Source of the DNA: Pseudoduganella namucuonensis
GTDB lineage: Bacteria; Pseudomonadota; Gammaproteobacteria; Burkholderiales; Burkholderiaceae_D
Direction: 5' to 3'
Assembly: GCF_900116645.1 (NCBI RefSeq)
Contig: NZ_FPBO01000004.1
Span: 62,001-126,000 of the forward strand
Length of the DNA: 64,000 bases
The notes under the pieces were generated by a model, which did not search any database, was not told where the DNA came from, and saw nothing but the letters and a program-made list of their open reading frames with translations. Positions 1 to 8,232 of this stretch are shown piece after piece. Within the stretch, counting starts at the first letter, position 1. The number at the start of each line of letters is the position of its first letter. Made by a program: the position numbers and the translations under genes.

Positions 1-14
1 GATGGTCATGGCGC

Positions 15-413
15 TTATCCCAGCACGGTGGAGATTTCGGTGGTGACGGCCGTCATCAGCTTGTGGATCGGGCATTTCTGCGCCGCCGACAGCAGTTCGG
101 CGCGCTGCGCCTCGGACAGGTCGCCGCTCAGGTGCAGCGTGGCGGCCAGGCGGTACACGCCCTTGCGCTCTTCGCTGTCGTCGCGTTCCGTGGTCACCTC
201 CACATCCTCCAGCGGATAGCCCTTGCGCTTGGCGTACCACACCACGGTGAGCGCCTTGCAGGCGCTGACGGCGGCGTCGTACAGGTCGTGCGGCGAGGGG
301 CCGGCGTCGTCGCCGCCCTCCTCCAGCGAGCCGTCCACGGAGATGAGGTGCTTGCGCACGTGCGCGATGTGGCGCATGGCCAGCGACTGGTCGCGTTTCA
401 CTTTGATAGTCAT
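15..413 (-). CDS. OsmC family protein
   Basis: A 132-residue protein of the OsmC/Ohr fold, a family of thiol-dependent peroxidases that reduce organic hydroperoxides in the cytoplasm. The N-terminal beta-hairpin region is followed by the family signature GPSPHDLYDAAVSACKALT (about residues 38-56), which holds the first reactive cysteine. The second cysteine is in AQKCPIHKLM near residue 114. Length and order fit a short OsmC protein. The start is the ATG at 413, with an AAGGAATGTC-type ribosome site upstream. It stands alone, transcribed away from the large gene at 602. Whether it belongs to the OsmC, Ohr or YhfA subgroup cannot be decided here. Confidence 0.9.
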   Translation of the reverse strand: MTIKVKRDQSLAMRHIAHVRKHLISVDGSLEEGGDDAGPSPHDLYDAAVSACKALTVVWYAKRKGYPLEDVEVTTERDDSEERKGVYRLAATLHLSGDLSEAQRAELLSAAQKCPIHKLMTAVTTEISTVLG

Positions 414-601
414 GACATTCCTTCAAGCTTGAGTCTTGGGACCACAATTTACACCGTTTGCCCTTGAAACGCCTACCCCATTTGGAGAACCCATTTCCGG
501 AAATCACTCAATGACCTGGCGCAAACGCCGGCCCCTTACGGCTGGTATTGCGCCCCCCGCTGCTTAAAGTCAAAGCATGCATGCCAACAGGAGGGCGGAT
601 C

Positions 602-2866
602 ATGAGCGAGATTAGCGGTGCTATCGATTTGAGCGGCGTCCCGGAAGACCAGTTCGATCCAGAGCTGGAATTGCGCGTGGCGGTGGTGCGCGAGAACAAG
701 GTGCTGGGCGCCACCGTCGTGAAGGCGGGATCGGTCCGCGAGAAGCTGCCGTTCTCCGTCCAGTTCGATCCGCCCGTGCAGCCCGGCGGCCGCCTGCCGT
801 GCCCGGTGCGCCTGATCGTCGGCCCCAACGTCAACGACCTCGAACTGATCAGCCTGGAAACGCTGTCCATGGAGGTGGAGCTGGCGCTCAAGGACGACGA
901 GCAGGCCCGCGTCGACATCGGCGCCCTGGTGGTCGCGCCCGAGCTGTACTTCTGCTGGCTGTTCTGCTGCCGCACCTACACGATACGGGGCCGCGTGGTG
1001 TGCCGCCAGTGGCACTACGATCCGCAGACCGGCCGCTACAGCTTCTGCGACGCGCCCGTTCCCGGCGCCACGGTGGAGGCCTACGACGTGGACCGCTGGA
1101 TCATCTGGTACCGGCGCGACCTGATACAGAGCGCCGTCACCGACATCGCCGGCAACTTCGTGATCCGCTTCCGCTGGTGCTGCCTGCGCTGGTGGCCCTG
1201 GCTGCTGCGCAGCTGGGCGGTGGACGCCGAACTGTATTCGCGCGTGCAGGCGCTGCTGGCCTCGGCCGGCATCCTGATGCCGCCCACGGCGCCGGGCGAC
1301 GAGCCCGATCCCATGTTCCTGCAGCAGCTGGCCGCCCGTGCCAGCCAGCTGCCGGGGTCGCGCCGCGCCGGCGCCCTCGCCCTGCCCGCGCCCGGCGTCA
1401 TCGACGAGCCGCTGTCGCCGGAAGCGCTGCTGTCCGTGCTGCCGGAATCGCCCGAACTGGCCGCGCTGCACGTGTGGCCCTGGTGGGACCGCAACGACTG
1501 CGCGCCGGACGTGGTGTTCCGCGTCACGCAGCCGTGCGACGGCCAGGTGCGCGTGATCCACAGCGAGACCAACGCGCAGACGCGCTGGGACATTCCCACC
1601 ATGCTCAACGTGACGCTGCTGGCCAACCAGCACGCCTGCTGCCTGCCCGTCTGCCGCGACCCCGAATGCCCGGAATGCCTGAAGCTCACCTTCGTCGGCT
1701 GCACCACCACCGACCAGATCGGCGCGACGGCGGGCCCGCCCGACCTGCGCGGCTACGCCCACGTCGCGGCCTCGCTGGACCGGCCGTTCCACGGCGCGCT
1801 GCAGATGCGCGGCGCGGTCGGCAGCGACGTCGACTACTTCAAGGTGCAGGTGTCGCGCAACGGCGGCCCCTGGACCGACCTGCCGGTGCCCGCCTTCGAC
1901 GGCTTCTCGCGCAGCTACTGGGACGGCAGCGCGCCGGTGGTGGCGCCCGCCCCGGCCTTCACCCCCATCCTGAAAAACGGCCAGACCGTGATGATCACGC
2001 GGCGCCACTACGAGGCGCTGCATCCGGCCATACCGCGCTTCGGCGGCAGCGTGATCTGGTTCGACTACGACACGCTGTTCTACTTCAACACCATCGCCAA
2101 CCCCGCGCTGACGCCGGACGCGCTGTACCAGCTGCGCTTCGTCGGCTACAACGCGGACGCGGCGGACAACCTGGTGCCGTCGTCCGAGCGCATCCTGCCC
2201 ACCTGCGGCCAGGCGCGCACCGAGTCCGTGTATCTGCGCATCGACAACCGCGCCATGACGCACGCGCCGTCCGTGCCGCTGCACCCGTGCGGACCGGGCA
2301 CCGTGCACACCTGCACCAGGGAACCGGACTGCCACATCCGAAGCATCTGCATCAACGAGGGCACGCCCACGGCGCGCTGCATCGCAGCCTGCGACATCGT
2401 GCGCCTGGCGGCCAACGACACGCTGACCGTGCACTTCACCGCCACCTGTCCGCCCACGGTGCGGGACGGCCACCTGGGCGGCTACTCGATGCGGGCGGAG
2501 TATGGCGTGTCGCTGTTCTTCGATATCGGCACCGGCGCGCACGGCAGCTTCGCCGCCGATCCCACCTTCGAGGTCGGGCCGGACTACGCCGCCGCGCTGA
2601 TGCAGGGCGCGCCGCGGCCGCACTGGTACGGCGGCGACTACAAGGTGACGCTGAAGGGGGCCGACTTCCCGGTCTGCTGCGCCTACATCCTGCGGCTGCG
2701 GGCCTGGAAGCGCACCACCAACGGCTGCGCGGACCCCAGCCTGGTGCACAACAACGAGTTCAAGATCGCCTTCACGATACTGCGCGCGGAGCTATGCCCC
2801 GAAATCTGTCCGGAGCGGCCGACGGCGCAACCGGCTCAACTGGCGCAAGCATTGCCGCCGCAGTGA
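602..2866 (+). CDS. large Cys-rich protein with carboxypeptidase-regulatory-like domain
   Basis: A 754-residue protein that I do not recognise as a named family. The ATG at 602 follows a clear AGGAGGGCGGATC ribosome site; an upstream in-frame ATG at 548 lacks one. It is unusually rich in Cys and Trp: CWLFCC near residue 119, FRWCCLRWWPW near 192 and CRDPECPEC near 356. A stretch around residues 126-190 (RGRVVC, then PVPGATVEAYD, then TDIAGNFVIRF) looks like a carboxypeptidase-regulatory-like beta-sandwich. No signal peptide is visible. It is followed after 12 bases by a DUF1360 gene and then the MGCCG gene, so the three probably form one transcript. The cysteine pairs suggest metal binding or disulfides, but the function is unknown. 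Confidence 0.85.
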   Translation: MSEISGAIDLSGVPEDQFDPELELRVAVVRENKVLGATVVKAGSVREKLPFSVQFDPPVQPGGRLPCPVRLIVGPNVNDLELISLETLSMEVELALKDDEQARVDIGALVVAPELYFCWLFCCRTYTIRGRVVCRQWHYDPQTGRYSFCDAPVPGATVEAYDVDRWIIWYRRDLIQSAVTDIAGNFVIRFRWCCLRWWPWLLRSWAVDAELYSRVQALLASAGILMPPTAPGDEPDPMFLQQLAARASQLPGSRRAGALALPAPGVIDEPLSPEALLSVLPESPELAALHVWPWWDRNDCAPDVVFRVTQPCDGQVRVIHSETNAQTRWDIPTMLNVTLLANQHACCLPVCRDPECPECLKLTFVGCTTTDQIGATAGPPDLRGYAHVAASLDRPFHGALQMRGAVGSDVDYFKVQVSRNGGPWTDLPVPAFDGFSRSYWDGSAPVVAPAPAFTPILKNGQTVMITRRHYEALHPAIPRFGGSVIWFDYDTLFYFNTIANPALTPDALYQLRFVGYNADAADNLVPSSERILPTCGQARTESVYLRIDNRAMTHAPSVPLHPCGPGTVHTCTREPDCHIRSICINEGTPTARCIAACDIVRLAANDTLTVHFTATCPPTVRDGHLGGYSMRAEYGVSLFFDIGTGAHGSFAADPTFEVGPDYAAALMQGAPRPHWYGGDYKVTLKGADFPVCCAYILRLRAWKRTTNGCADPSLVHNNEFKIAFTILRAELCPEICPERPTAQPAQLAQALPPQ

Positions 2867-2878
2867 CGCGGCGGCGCA

Positions 2879-3178
2879 ATGGAAAGCGCGTGGTATGGAC
2901 TGCTGCTCGGCGCGCTGGCCGTCTGGCGCGTCAGCCACCTGGTGCACGCGGAGGACGGGCCGTGGGACATGGTTGCGCGCCTGCGCGGCGCCGCCGGCGA
3001 CGGCATGGCGGGACGGACGATGGACTGCTTCTACTGCCTGAGCCTGTGGATCGCGGCCCCCGTGGCCGCGCCGCTGGCGACGGGGTGGCTGCATTTTTTC
3101 TTGCTGTGGCCCGCGCTTTCGGGCGCGGCGATATTGATGGAACGGGCGCACGCCGCGCTCGGGCCGGAGGAGCATTGA
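2879..3178 (+). CDS. DUF1360 membrane protein
   Basis: A 99-residue protein matching what I know of DUF1360: an N-terminal hydrophobic helix (GLLLGALAVWRVSHLV), an EDGPWD segment, the conserved DCFYCLSLW motif near residue 46, and a C-terminal pair of hydrophobic stretches ending in an acidic tail. The two cysteines of CFYC are typical of the family and could bind metal or form a disulfide at the membrane face. It starts 12 bases after the 754-residue gene and ends 1 base before the next start, so translation is probably coupled although no strong Shine-Dalgarno is visible. Biochemical function is unknown. Confidence 0.8.
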   Translation: MESAWYGLLLGALAVWRVSHLVHAEDGPWDMVARLRGAAGDGMAGRTMDCFYCLSLWIAAPVAAPLATGWLHFFLLWPALSGAAILMERAHAALGPEEH

Positions 3179-3179
3179 C

Positions 3180-3542
3180 ATGGGCTGCTGTGGAAGCAAA
3201 CGTGAACAGGCCGCGCGCAACGCGCAGGCCGCCATGCCGTTCGGGGCCGGCCGGCAAGTGCCCGCAGGCCAGGGCGGAACCGGAACCGGCGGGCAGCCGG
3301 GCGGCCAGGCGGGAGGGTACCCGGGAGGATACGCGGGCGGCCTGGGCGGTAGCCCGAGCCCGGGCCCGGGCGCGGCCGGCGTGCCCTTCGTTTACGACGG
3401 CCAGGCCACGCTGATCGTGACCGGCAGCGCGACGGGCCGCCGCTACCGCTTCGCCGGACGCGGCGACCGCGTCGCCGTCGATCCGCGCGACGCCCCCGGG
3501 CTGATGGCGATGGAAAAGCTGCGCCGCCTGGCGCCGGGCTGA
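3180..3542 (+). CDS. Gly-rich protein with N-terminal MGCCG motif
   Basis: A 120-residue protein in three parts. An N-terminal MGCCGSKREQAARNAQ segment is followed by a low-complexity Gly/Gln/Pro linker (about residues 25-65). The compact C-terminal domain of about 50 residues includes YDGQATLIVTGSATGRRYRF and VDPRDAPGLMAMEKL. The C-terminal part resembles small domains seen in uncharacterised bacterial and phage proteins; I cannot name it. The twin Cys near the start may bind metal or mediate assembly. The ATG lies 1 base past the DUF1360 stop. The stop at 3542 is only 10 bases from the end of the converging kinase gene. Confidence 0.7.
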   Translation: MGCCGSKREQAARNAQAAMPFGAGRQVPAGQGGTGTGGQPGGQAGGYPGGYAGGLGGSPSPGPGAAGVPFVYDGQATLIVTGSATGRRYRFAGRGDRVAVDPRDAPGLMAMEKLRRLAPG

Positions 3543-3552
3543 CCGGGGAGAC

Positions 3553-5916
3553 TCAAGCCAGCTTGCGCGCCACGCGGAAACCCACGATGTCGTTGGCCAG
3601 CATGGCCGAATAGGCGTTGCGCAGCGCCGTGCGCAGGTAGCGCGGCGGGTACAGCCAGGAGCCACCGCGCAGGATGCGCAGCGCGTGGTCGCCGCCCGCC
3701 ATCCAGGCGCTGCCGTCGATGGGCGCGCCCTCGTAGTTGCGATGCATCACGTCCTGCACCCATTCCCACACGTTGCCGTGCATGTCGTACAGACCCCAGG
3801 GGTTGGGCTGGAACGCGCCGACCTTGGTGGTGCCCTTCCTGAATTCGCCCTTCACGCCCTTGTTGTAGGTGAAGTTGCCGTCGTAGTTCGCGTGCTCCGT
3901 GCCGATCTCGTCGCCGAAGCTGAACGCCGTGTGCGTGCCTGCGCGGCAGGCGTATTCCCATTCCGCCTCGCTGGGCAGGCGGTACACCTGGCCGGTCTTC
4001 CCGGACAGCCAGGCCACGTATTTCTGCGCGTCCTGCCAGCTCACGCCCACCACCGGGTGCTCGTCGGTCTGGGCGAAGCCGGGCGCCTTCCAGTCGGTGT
4101 CGGTCAGCGGTTCCCAGCCGGTGGCGCGCACGAACTGGCGCCACTGCCCCACCGTCACCGGATAGCGCCCCAGCGCGAACGGATATTCGATGCCCACCCA
4201 GTGCTGCGGCGTCTCGCGGTCCAGCCACTGCCGGCTGGAACCGGACGACATGGCGATGCCGCGCTCGTAGTCCGAAGAACCCATCTGGAAACGGCCGGTG
4301 GGTATCAGCACCAGGTCCGGCCCGGCGCCGGTGCCGTCCAGGAAACGGTCGCGCAGCACGCCGTTGGCGTCGGCCACCGGGCTGCCCGGCGTCGGCATCA
4401 GCGTGGCCAGCTCGGCGGCGTTGCGGGCGGCCTGCTCCTTGCGGTGGCGTTCCTGCTCGACGCGGTACGCCGCCTCGGCCTTGAGCGCCGCCGCCTTGCG
4501 CTGCTGCTCCTCCTGCGCCTGGCGCGCCTGCAGCGCGTCCGCCTCGCGCCGCGCCAGCAGTTGCTCGCGCAGCTTGGCCTTGCGCTCCTTGGCCTCCTGC
4601 TCCGCGCGCAGGCGCTGCTGGCGCTCCAGTTCGCGGCGCTGCTGGTCCTGTTTGACCTTTTCGATCGCGGCGGCCTGCGCCTCGGCCTTGCGGCGCGCGG
4701 CCAGCTCCACCTGCCGCTTCTGCTCCTCGACGCGGGCCTGCTCGGCGCGCGCGGCCTGCTCCCGTTCGCGTTCCCGCTGTCGCTGGCGCTCTCGTTCACG
4801 CTCCCGCTCCGCCTCGGCCGCCTGCGCGGCCAGTTCCTCCTCGGACGGGCCGGAGGCGCGCTGCAAGGCGTCCAGCAATTCACCCACCGATTCGGGGCGC
4901 TGGTCCTGCACGTACGCGAAGCCGCGCTGCAGCGCCTGCCATTGCGCGGGATTGAGCGCGGCGGGCGCGGACGGCAGGAATTGCGCGGTGCGCGCGCCGT
5001 CGAAGGGCATTTTCCCTTCCAGCATCTGGTAGATCATCACCGCCACCGCGTACACGTCCAGGCGGGGGCTGGGCTGGCGCTGGTTGGTGCCGGCCTCCGG
5101 CGCGCGGTAACCGGTGGTGCCGGCGTTCGGCATTTGGATGGCGATGCTGCTGCCCGGATTGCGCGGGCGCGAGGCGATGCCGAAGTCCAGCAGCTTGACG
5201 TCGCCGCGCTGCGTGAGGAAGACGTTGCCCGGCTTGAGGTCGCGGTGCACCAGCTTGTACTTGTCCCAGGCGTAGTCCAGCGCGCTGGCGACCGGCCGCA
5301 GCAGGCGCTCCACCTGGTCCAGTTCCACCGGGCCGTGGTCGGCCAGCCAGGCGTCCAGGTCCTGGCCCTCCAGGTACTCCATGATGATGAAGTAGCTGGC
5401 CGTGGCCGGGTCCTGCGCCCATTCGTAGATGCGCACCACGTTCTCGTGCGCCAGGCGCCGCGCCTGCGTGGCCTCCTCGATCAGCAGCTTGGCCAGCGAC
5501 GCGCTTTGCGTCAGTTGCGGCGGCAGGATCTTCAGCGCCACCTGGTCACTGTGGCCCAGCTCGGCGTGCGTGGCCAGGTCGGTGGCCTGCCACACCTGCC
5601 CCATGCCGCCCATGCCGATCAGGCGCTCCAGCCGGTAGCGCCGGTTCTGCGGGCCGATCTCCTGGCCCGCCATCAATCCCAGCTCGGTGCCCTGGCGCAG
5701 TTGCATGGCGCTGGAGGGGCCCGGCTGCCCCGCCGCCTGCCCGCCGCCTTGCGCGGGCGTGCCGGACGGCGTCGCGCCCGGCGCCGCCGTGCCGCCCAGC
5801 GGCGAATACTCGGCGTCCAGGATCGCGTTCTTGCGGCGGTCGAACTCTTGCAAGCTCAGCAGTCCATCCTCGTGCAAGGCGCGCAGTTCGCGTATCTTGT
5901 CTCTCGCTGTCTGCAT
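3553..5916 (-). CDS. SHOCT - Ser/Thr protein kinase - coiled coil - FGE-sulfatase-fold fusion
   Basis: A 787-residue multidomain protein. Residues 1-33 (KIRELRALHEDGLLSLQEF) resemble a SHOCT oligomerisation domain. A Hanks-type kinase spans about 93-345: the Gly loop IGMGGMGQVW, ALKIL lysine, HRDLKPGN (224-231) and DFG (244-246) are all present, so it should be active. A charged coiled coil rich in Arg, Gln and Glu covers about 365-520. An FGE-sulfatase (C-type-lectin-like) domain from about 540 to the end has RFQMGSS, LPSEAEWEYACRAG, DMHGNVWEW and RGGSW...GFRVAR. The two FGE catalytic cysteines are replaced (GGSWLYPPRYL). The ATG at 5916 sits 2 bases after the upstream stop; an earlier GTG at 5943 would overlap it. 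No transmembrane segment is seen. Confidence 0.92.
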   Translation of the reverse strand: MQTARDKIRELRALHEDGLLSLQEFDRRKNAILDAEYSPLGGTAAPGATPSGTPAQGGGQAAGQPGPSSAMQLRQGTELGLMAGQEIGPQNRRYRLERLIGMGGMGQVWQATDLATHAELGHSDQVALKILPPQLTQSASLAKLLIEEATQARRLAHENVVRIYEWAQDPATASYFIIMEYLEGQDLDAWLADHGPVELDQVERLLRPVASALDYAWDKYKLVHRDLKPGNVFLTQRGDVKLLDFGIASRPRNPGSSIAIQMPNAGTTGYRAPEAGTNQRQPSPRLDVYAVAVMIYQMLEGKMPFDGARTAQFLPSAPAALNPAQWQALQRGFAYVQDQRPESVGELLDALQRASGPSEEELAAQAAEAERERERERQRQREREREQAARAEQARVEEQKRQVELAARRKAEAQAAAIEKVKQDQQRRELERQQRLRAEQEAKERKAKLREQLLARREADALQARQAQEEQQRKAAALKAEAAYRVEQERHRKEQAARNAAELATLMPTPGSPVADANGVLRDRFLDGTGAGPDLVLIPTGRFQMGSSDYERGIAMSSGSSRQWLDRETPQHWVGIEYPFALGRYPVTVGQWRQFVRATGWEPLTDTDWKAPGFAQTDEHPVVGVSWQDAQKYVAWLSGKTGQVYRLPSEAEWEYACRAGTHTAFSFGDEIGTEHANYDGNFTYNKGVKGEFRKGTTKVGAFQPNPWGLYDMHGNVWEWVQDVMHRNYEGAPIDGSAWMAGGDHALRILRGGSWLYPPRYLRTALRNAYSAMLANDIVGFRVARKLA

Positions 5917-5918
5917 GT

Positions 5919-8156
5919 TCAAGGTGGTAGCGGAACGCCGCACTCGGCGCAGAACTTGGCGTTGGGCCGGTCGGCCGGCACGGGGTGGCCGTTGGCGCAG
6001 TGGCGCGCGGCGGGCTGCGCCGGCTGCGCGCTATGCGGTTGCGGCTGCGGAACCTGCTGCGCCCTGCCCTGCGCCACGCCCACGCCCAGCTGCATCTGCG
6101 AACTGAGCGCGTTGGCGTGGGTGGCGTTCTGCAGCTTGAGCAGTTCAAGCTGGTGCTGCTTGTCCTTCTGCTCCTGCGCGTCGCGGTGGGCGCGCTCCTC
6201 GGCCACGCGCTCCTGCGCCATGCGCATCGCGTCCATGGGGCTCAGGCTGTTCTCGGCGCTCGCCACCTCGGCCATCGCGCGGATCTGCTCGGGGCTCATG
6301 CCGGCGCGGACCTGCTCCTTCATCACCTGCGCCAGCGCGGCGGCGTTGGGCGCGGCGGCCATCGCCACCTTGCCCGCGTCGCTCAGGTTGCCGATGACGC
6401 CGATGCGTTCGATGTCGATGCGCGCCAGCTCCGCCGCGTGCGTCTGCCGCGCCAGCAGCAGGTCGTACTCGCCCTTCCAGCGCGCGAATTTCTCCTCGCG
6501 CTCGTGTTCCATCATCTTCAGCTCGCGCTGCCAGCCCGCCTCCTGCTCGCGCTGTTTCAGCGCCAGGCGCTGCTCCTCCACGGCCAGCTGGTCCAGCATG
6601 GCCTGCTTGGCCAGCTCCTGCGCCTGGCGCGCGTGGATGCCGTCGGCCTCGATGGTGCGCAGCAGCTTCTCGTGCTGGGCGATGGCGTCGGCCGACGCGC
6701 CGGAGCGGCGCAATTCGTCCAGCTTCACGTTCACCTCGGCCACCCGCACATTGCCGGCCGCGTCCTTCTCGGCCTCGGCGCGCAGCGATTCGCGCTGGTG
6801 CGCCAACTGCTGCTGGTCCTCCCACTCGCGCACGCGCTCGGCCTCGCGCTTGCGCGCGGCGTTGGCCAGGGCCACGCCTTGGAAGCGCGCCGTGTGGTGC
6901 TCCTCCTCCAGTTCCGCCTCGCGCTTTTGCGCGTCGAGCTCGGCCTGGCGCAGGCGCTGCAGCATGGCGCGGCGGTGGGCCTCGTCCTCGATCGTCATGG
7001 CCTGCGCCACCTGGTTCTGGATCTGCTGCAGGTGCAGCTGGTGCGAGAAGCGCTGCTTGGCCAGTTGGCGCTCCTCCAGGCCCTCCTGCTGCGTCAATTC
7101 CAGCTCGGTGCGCATCTTGATCTGCGCCAGCTGGCGCACATGCTCCCAAGCCGCGGCCTCGCCCATGCGCGCCGTCTTCTTCCGGGCCAGTTCGTGTTCC
7201 AGTTCCGTCAGCGCCGCGCCCGCGCCGCGCTCGAAGGCCTGTTGGCGCGTCTTGGATTCGACGATGCGGGCATAAAGGTCCACATTGCGGGCGCGCACCG
7301 CCTGCATGCGCTCGGCCTCGCGCATCGCCAGTTCGGCCTTGTCCACGGCGGCGTCCTGGCGCAGTTCGGCGCGGCGGAAGTCGCTGCGCATCTTCTGTTC
7401 CTCGCGCCAGATGGCCTGCCACTCCTCTTCGCTATACAGCTCGTCCAGCTGCTTCACATGCTCGAGCTGCACGTGGCGCTCGTCGGCCACCAGCCACAGG
7501 GTGCCGATGCGTTCGCGGTTGCTGTCGTATTTGTCGTGGCGCAGGGCCAGCGTTTCCACCTGGACCACGGCCAGCCCGAATTCGGCGAGGCGCAGCTTCA
7601 GCGCCGACTGCAGGCGCTCGTCGAGCTGTGGACGCAGGTCCGGGTTGTTGCTCATGTCGCGCATCGCGCGGCCGCCGATGAACTCCGCCGCCACCTGCCG
7701 CACCGAGGGCGCCAGCAGGTCGTGCAGGCGCAGCGTGGTGACGGCGCCGGGGGCGGTCATGAAATGCTGCGCGAAGGCCGGCACGTTTTCCACCTTGACG
7801 CCCACCGTGAAGCGCGCCGCCACTTTCAGGTGCTCGGTGGTGTGCAGGTCGCTGAAGCAGAACTCCACCGGCAGCGGCGTGGTGCGGGTGATGAGGATTT
7901 CCGCGTGCTGGTCGCGCAGCAGGTTGTTCAGGCGCGTGAAGAAGCCCTCGATCTCGTATTCGCCCTGCGGCACCTCGGTGGCCTTGTCGCCCTGCAGGAT
8001 GTAGGCGCGCGTGGTGGCCGGGACGCGCAGCGTCTTGGTGAAGATGCCGGACAAGGCGTCCACCCCGAAATACACGGCCAGCTCGTCGTTGGCGGGTATC
8101 CAGCGGTTGTCGCGCAGAACCGGTTCCGCGCCACCCAAGCCCAACTTTTGGAACAT
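5919..8156 (-). CDS. SPFH/band-7-like coiled-coil protein with C-terminal zinc ribbon
   Basis: A 745-residue protein with three parts. The N-terminal 240 residues are beta-rich and end in an ARFTVGVKVENVPAFAQHF / GLAVVQVETLALRHDKYD pattern like SPFH (band 7, stomatin) domains. Residues about 240-660 form a very long charged coiled coil rich in Arg, Glu, Gln and Ala. The C-terminus is a zinc ribbon, HCANGH...KFCAECGVPLPP. The start at 8156 follows GAGGAG with 6 bases spacing; the ATG at 8177 has no such site. The stop is 2 bases from the kinase start. Long coiled coils capped by a zinc ribbon suggest a cytoplasmic scaffold that oligomerises at membranes and may be a substrate or adaptor of the adjacent kinase. 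The pairing is inferred. Confidence 0.8.
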   Translation of the reverse strand: MFQKLGLGGAEPVLRDNRWIPANDELAVYFGVDALSGIFTKTLRVPATTRAYILQGDKATEVPQGEYEIEGFFTRLNNLLRDQHAEILITRTTPLPVEFCFSDLHTTEHLKVAARFTVGVKVENVPAFAQHFMTAPGAVTTLRLHDLLAPSVRQVAAEFIGGRAMRDMSNNPDLRPQLDERLQSALKLRLAEFGLAVVQVETLALRHDKYDSNRERIGTLWLVADERHVQLEHVKQLDELYSEEEWQAIWREEQKMRSDFRRAELRQDAAVDKAELAMREAERMQAVRARNVDLYARIVESKTRQQAFERGAGAALTELEHELARKKTARMGEAAAWEHVRQLAQIKMRTELELTQQEGLEERQLAKQRFSHQLHLQQIQNQVAQAMTIEDEAHRRAMLQRLRQAELDAQKREAELEEEHHTARFQGVALANAARKREAERVREWEDQQQLAHQRESLRAEAEKDAAGNVRVAEVNVKLDELRRSGASADAIAQHEKLLRTIEADGIHARQAQELAKQAMLDQLAVEEQRLALKQREQEAGWQRELKMMEHEREEKFARWKGEYDLLLARQTHAAELARIDIERIGVIGNLSDAGKVAMAAAPNAAALAQVMKEQVRAGMSPEQIRAMAEVASAENSLSPMDAMRMAQERVAEERAHRDAQEQKDKQHQLELLKLQNATHANALSSQMQLGVGVAQGRAQQVPQPQPHSAQPAQPAARHCANGHPVPADRPNAKFCAECGVPLPP

Positions 8157-8232
8157 GTCGTACTCCTCTTCAATCATTCCAGCCGCCTTACCCGATTTTA
8201 GCAGGGCGCGCCGCTCGCATGGCCGCGCACGA

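Noticed and set aside
3180..3200. N-myristoylation-like start MGCCGSK
   Set aside because: Bacteria do not myristoylate this motif; a metal or disulfide role for the Cys pair is more plausible.
3685..7275. A 1196-codon plus-strand open frame opposite the kinase and band-7 genes
   Set aside because: It is the antisense shadow of two clearly functional genes and shows leucine/arginine-rich nonsense composition without motifs.
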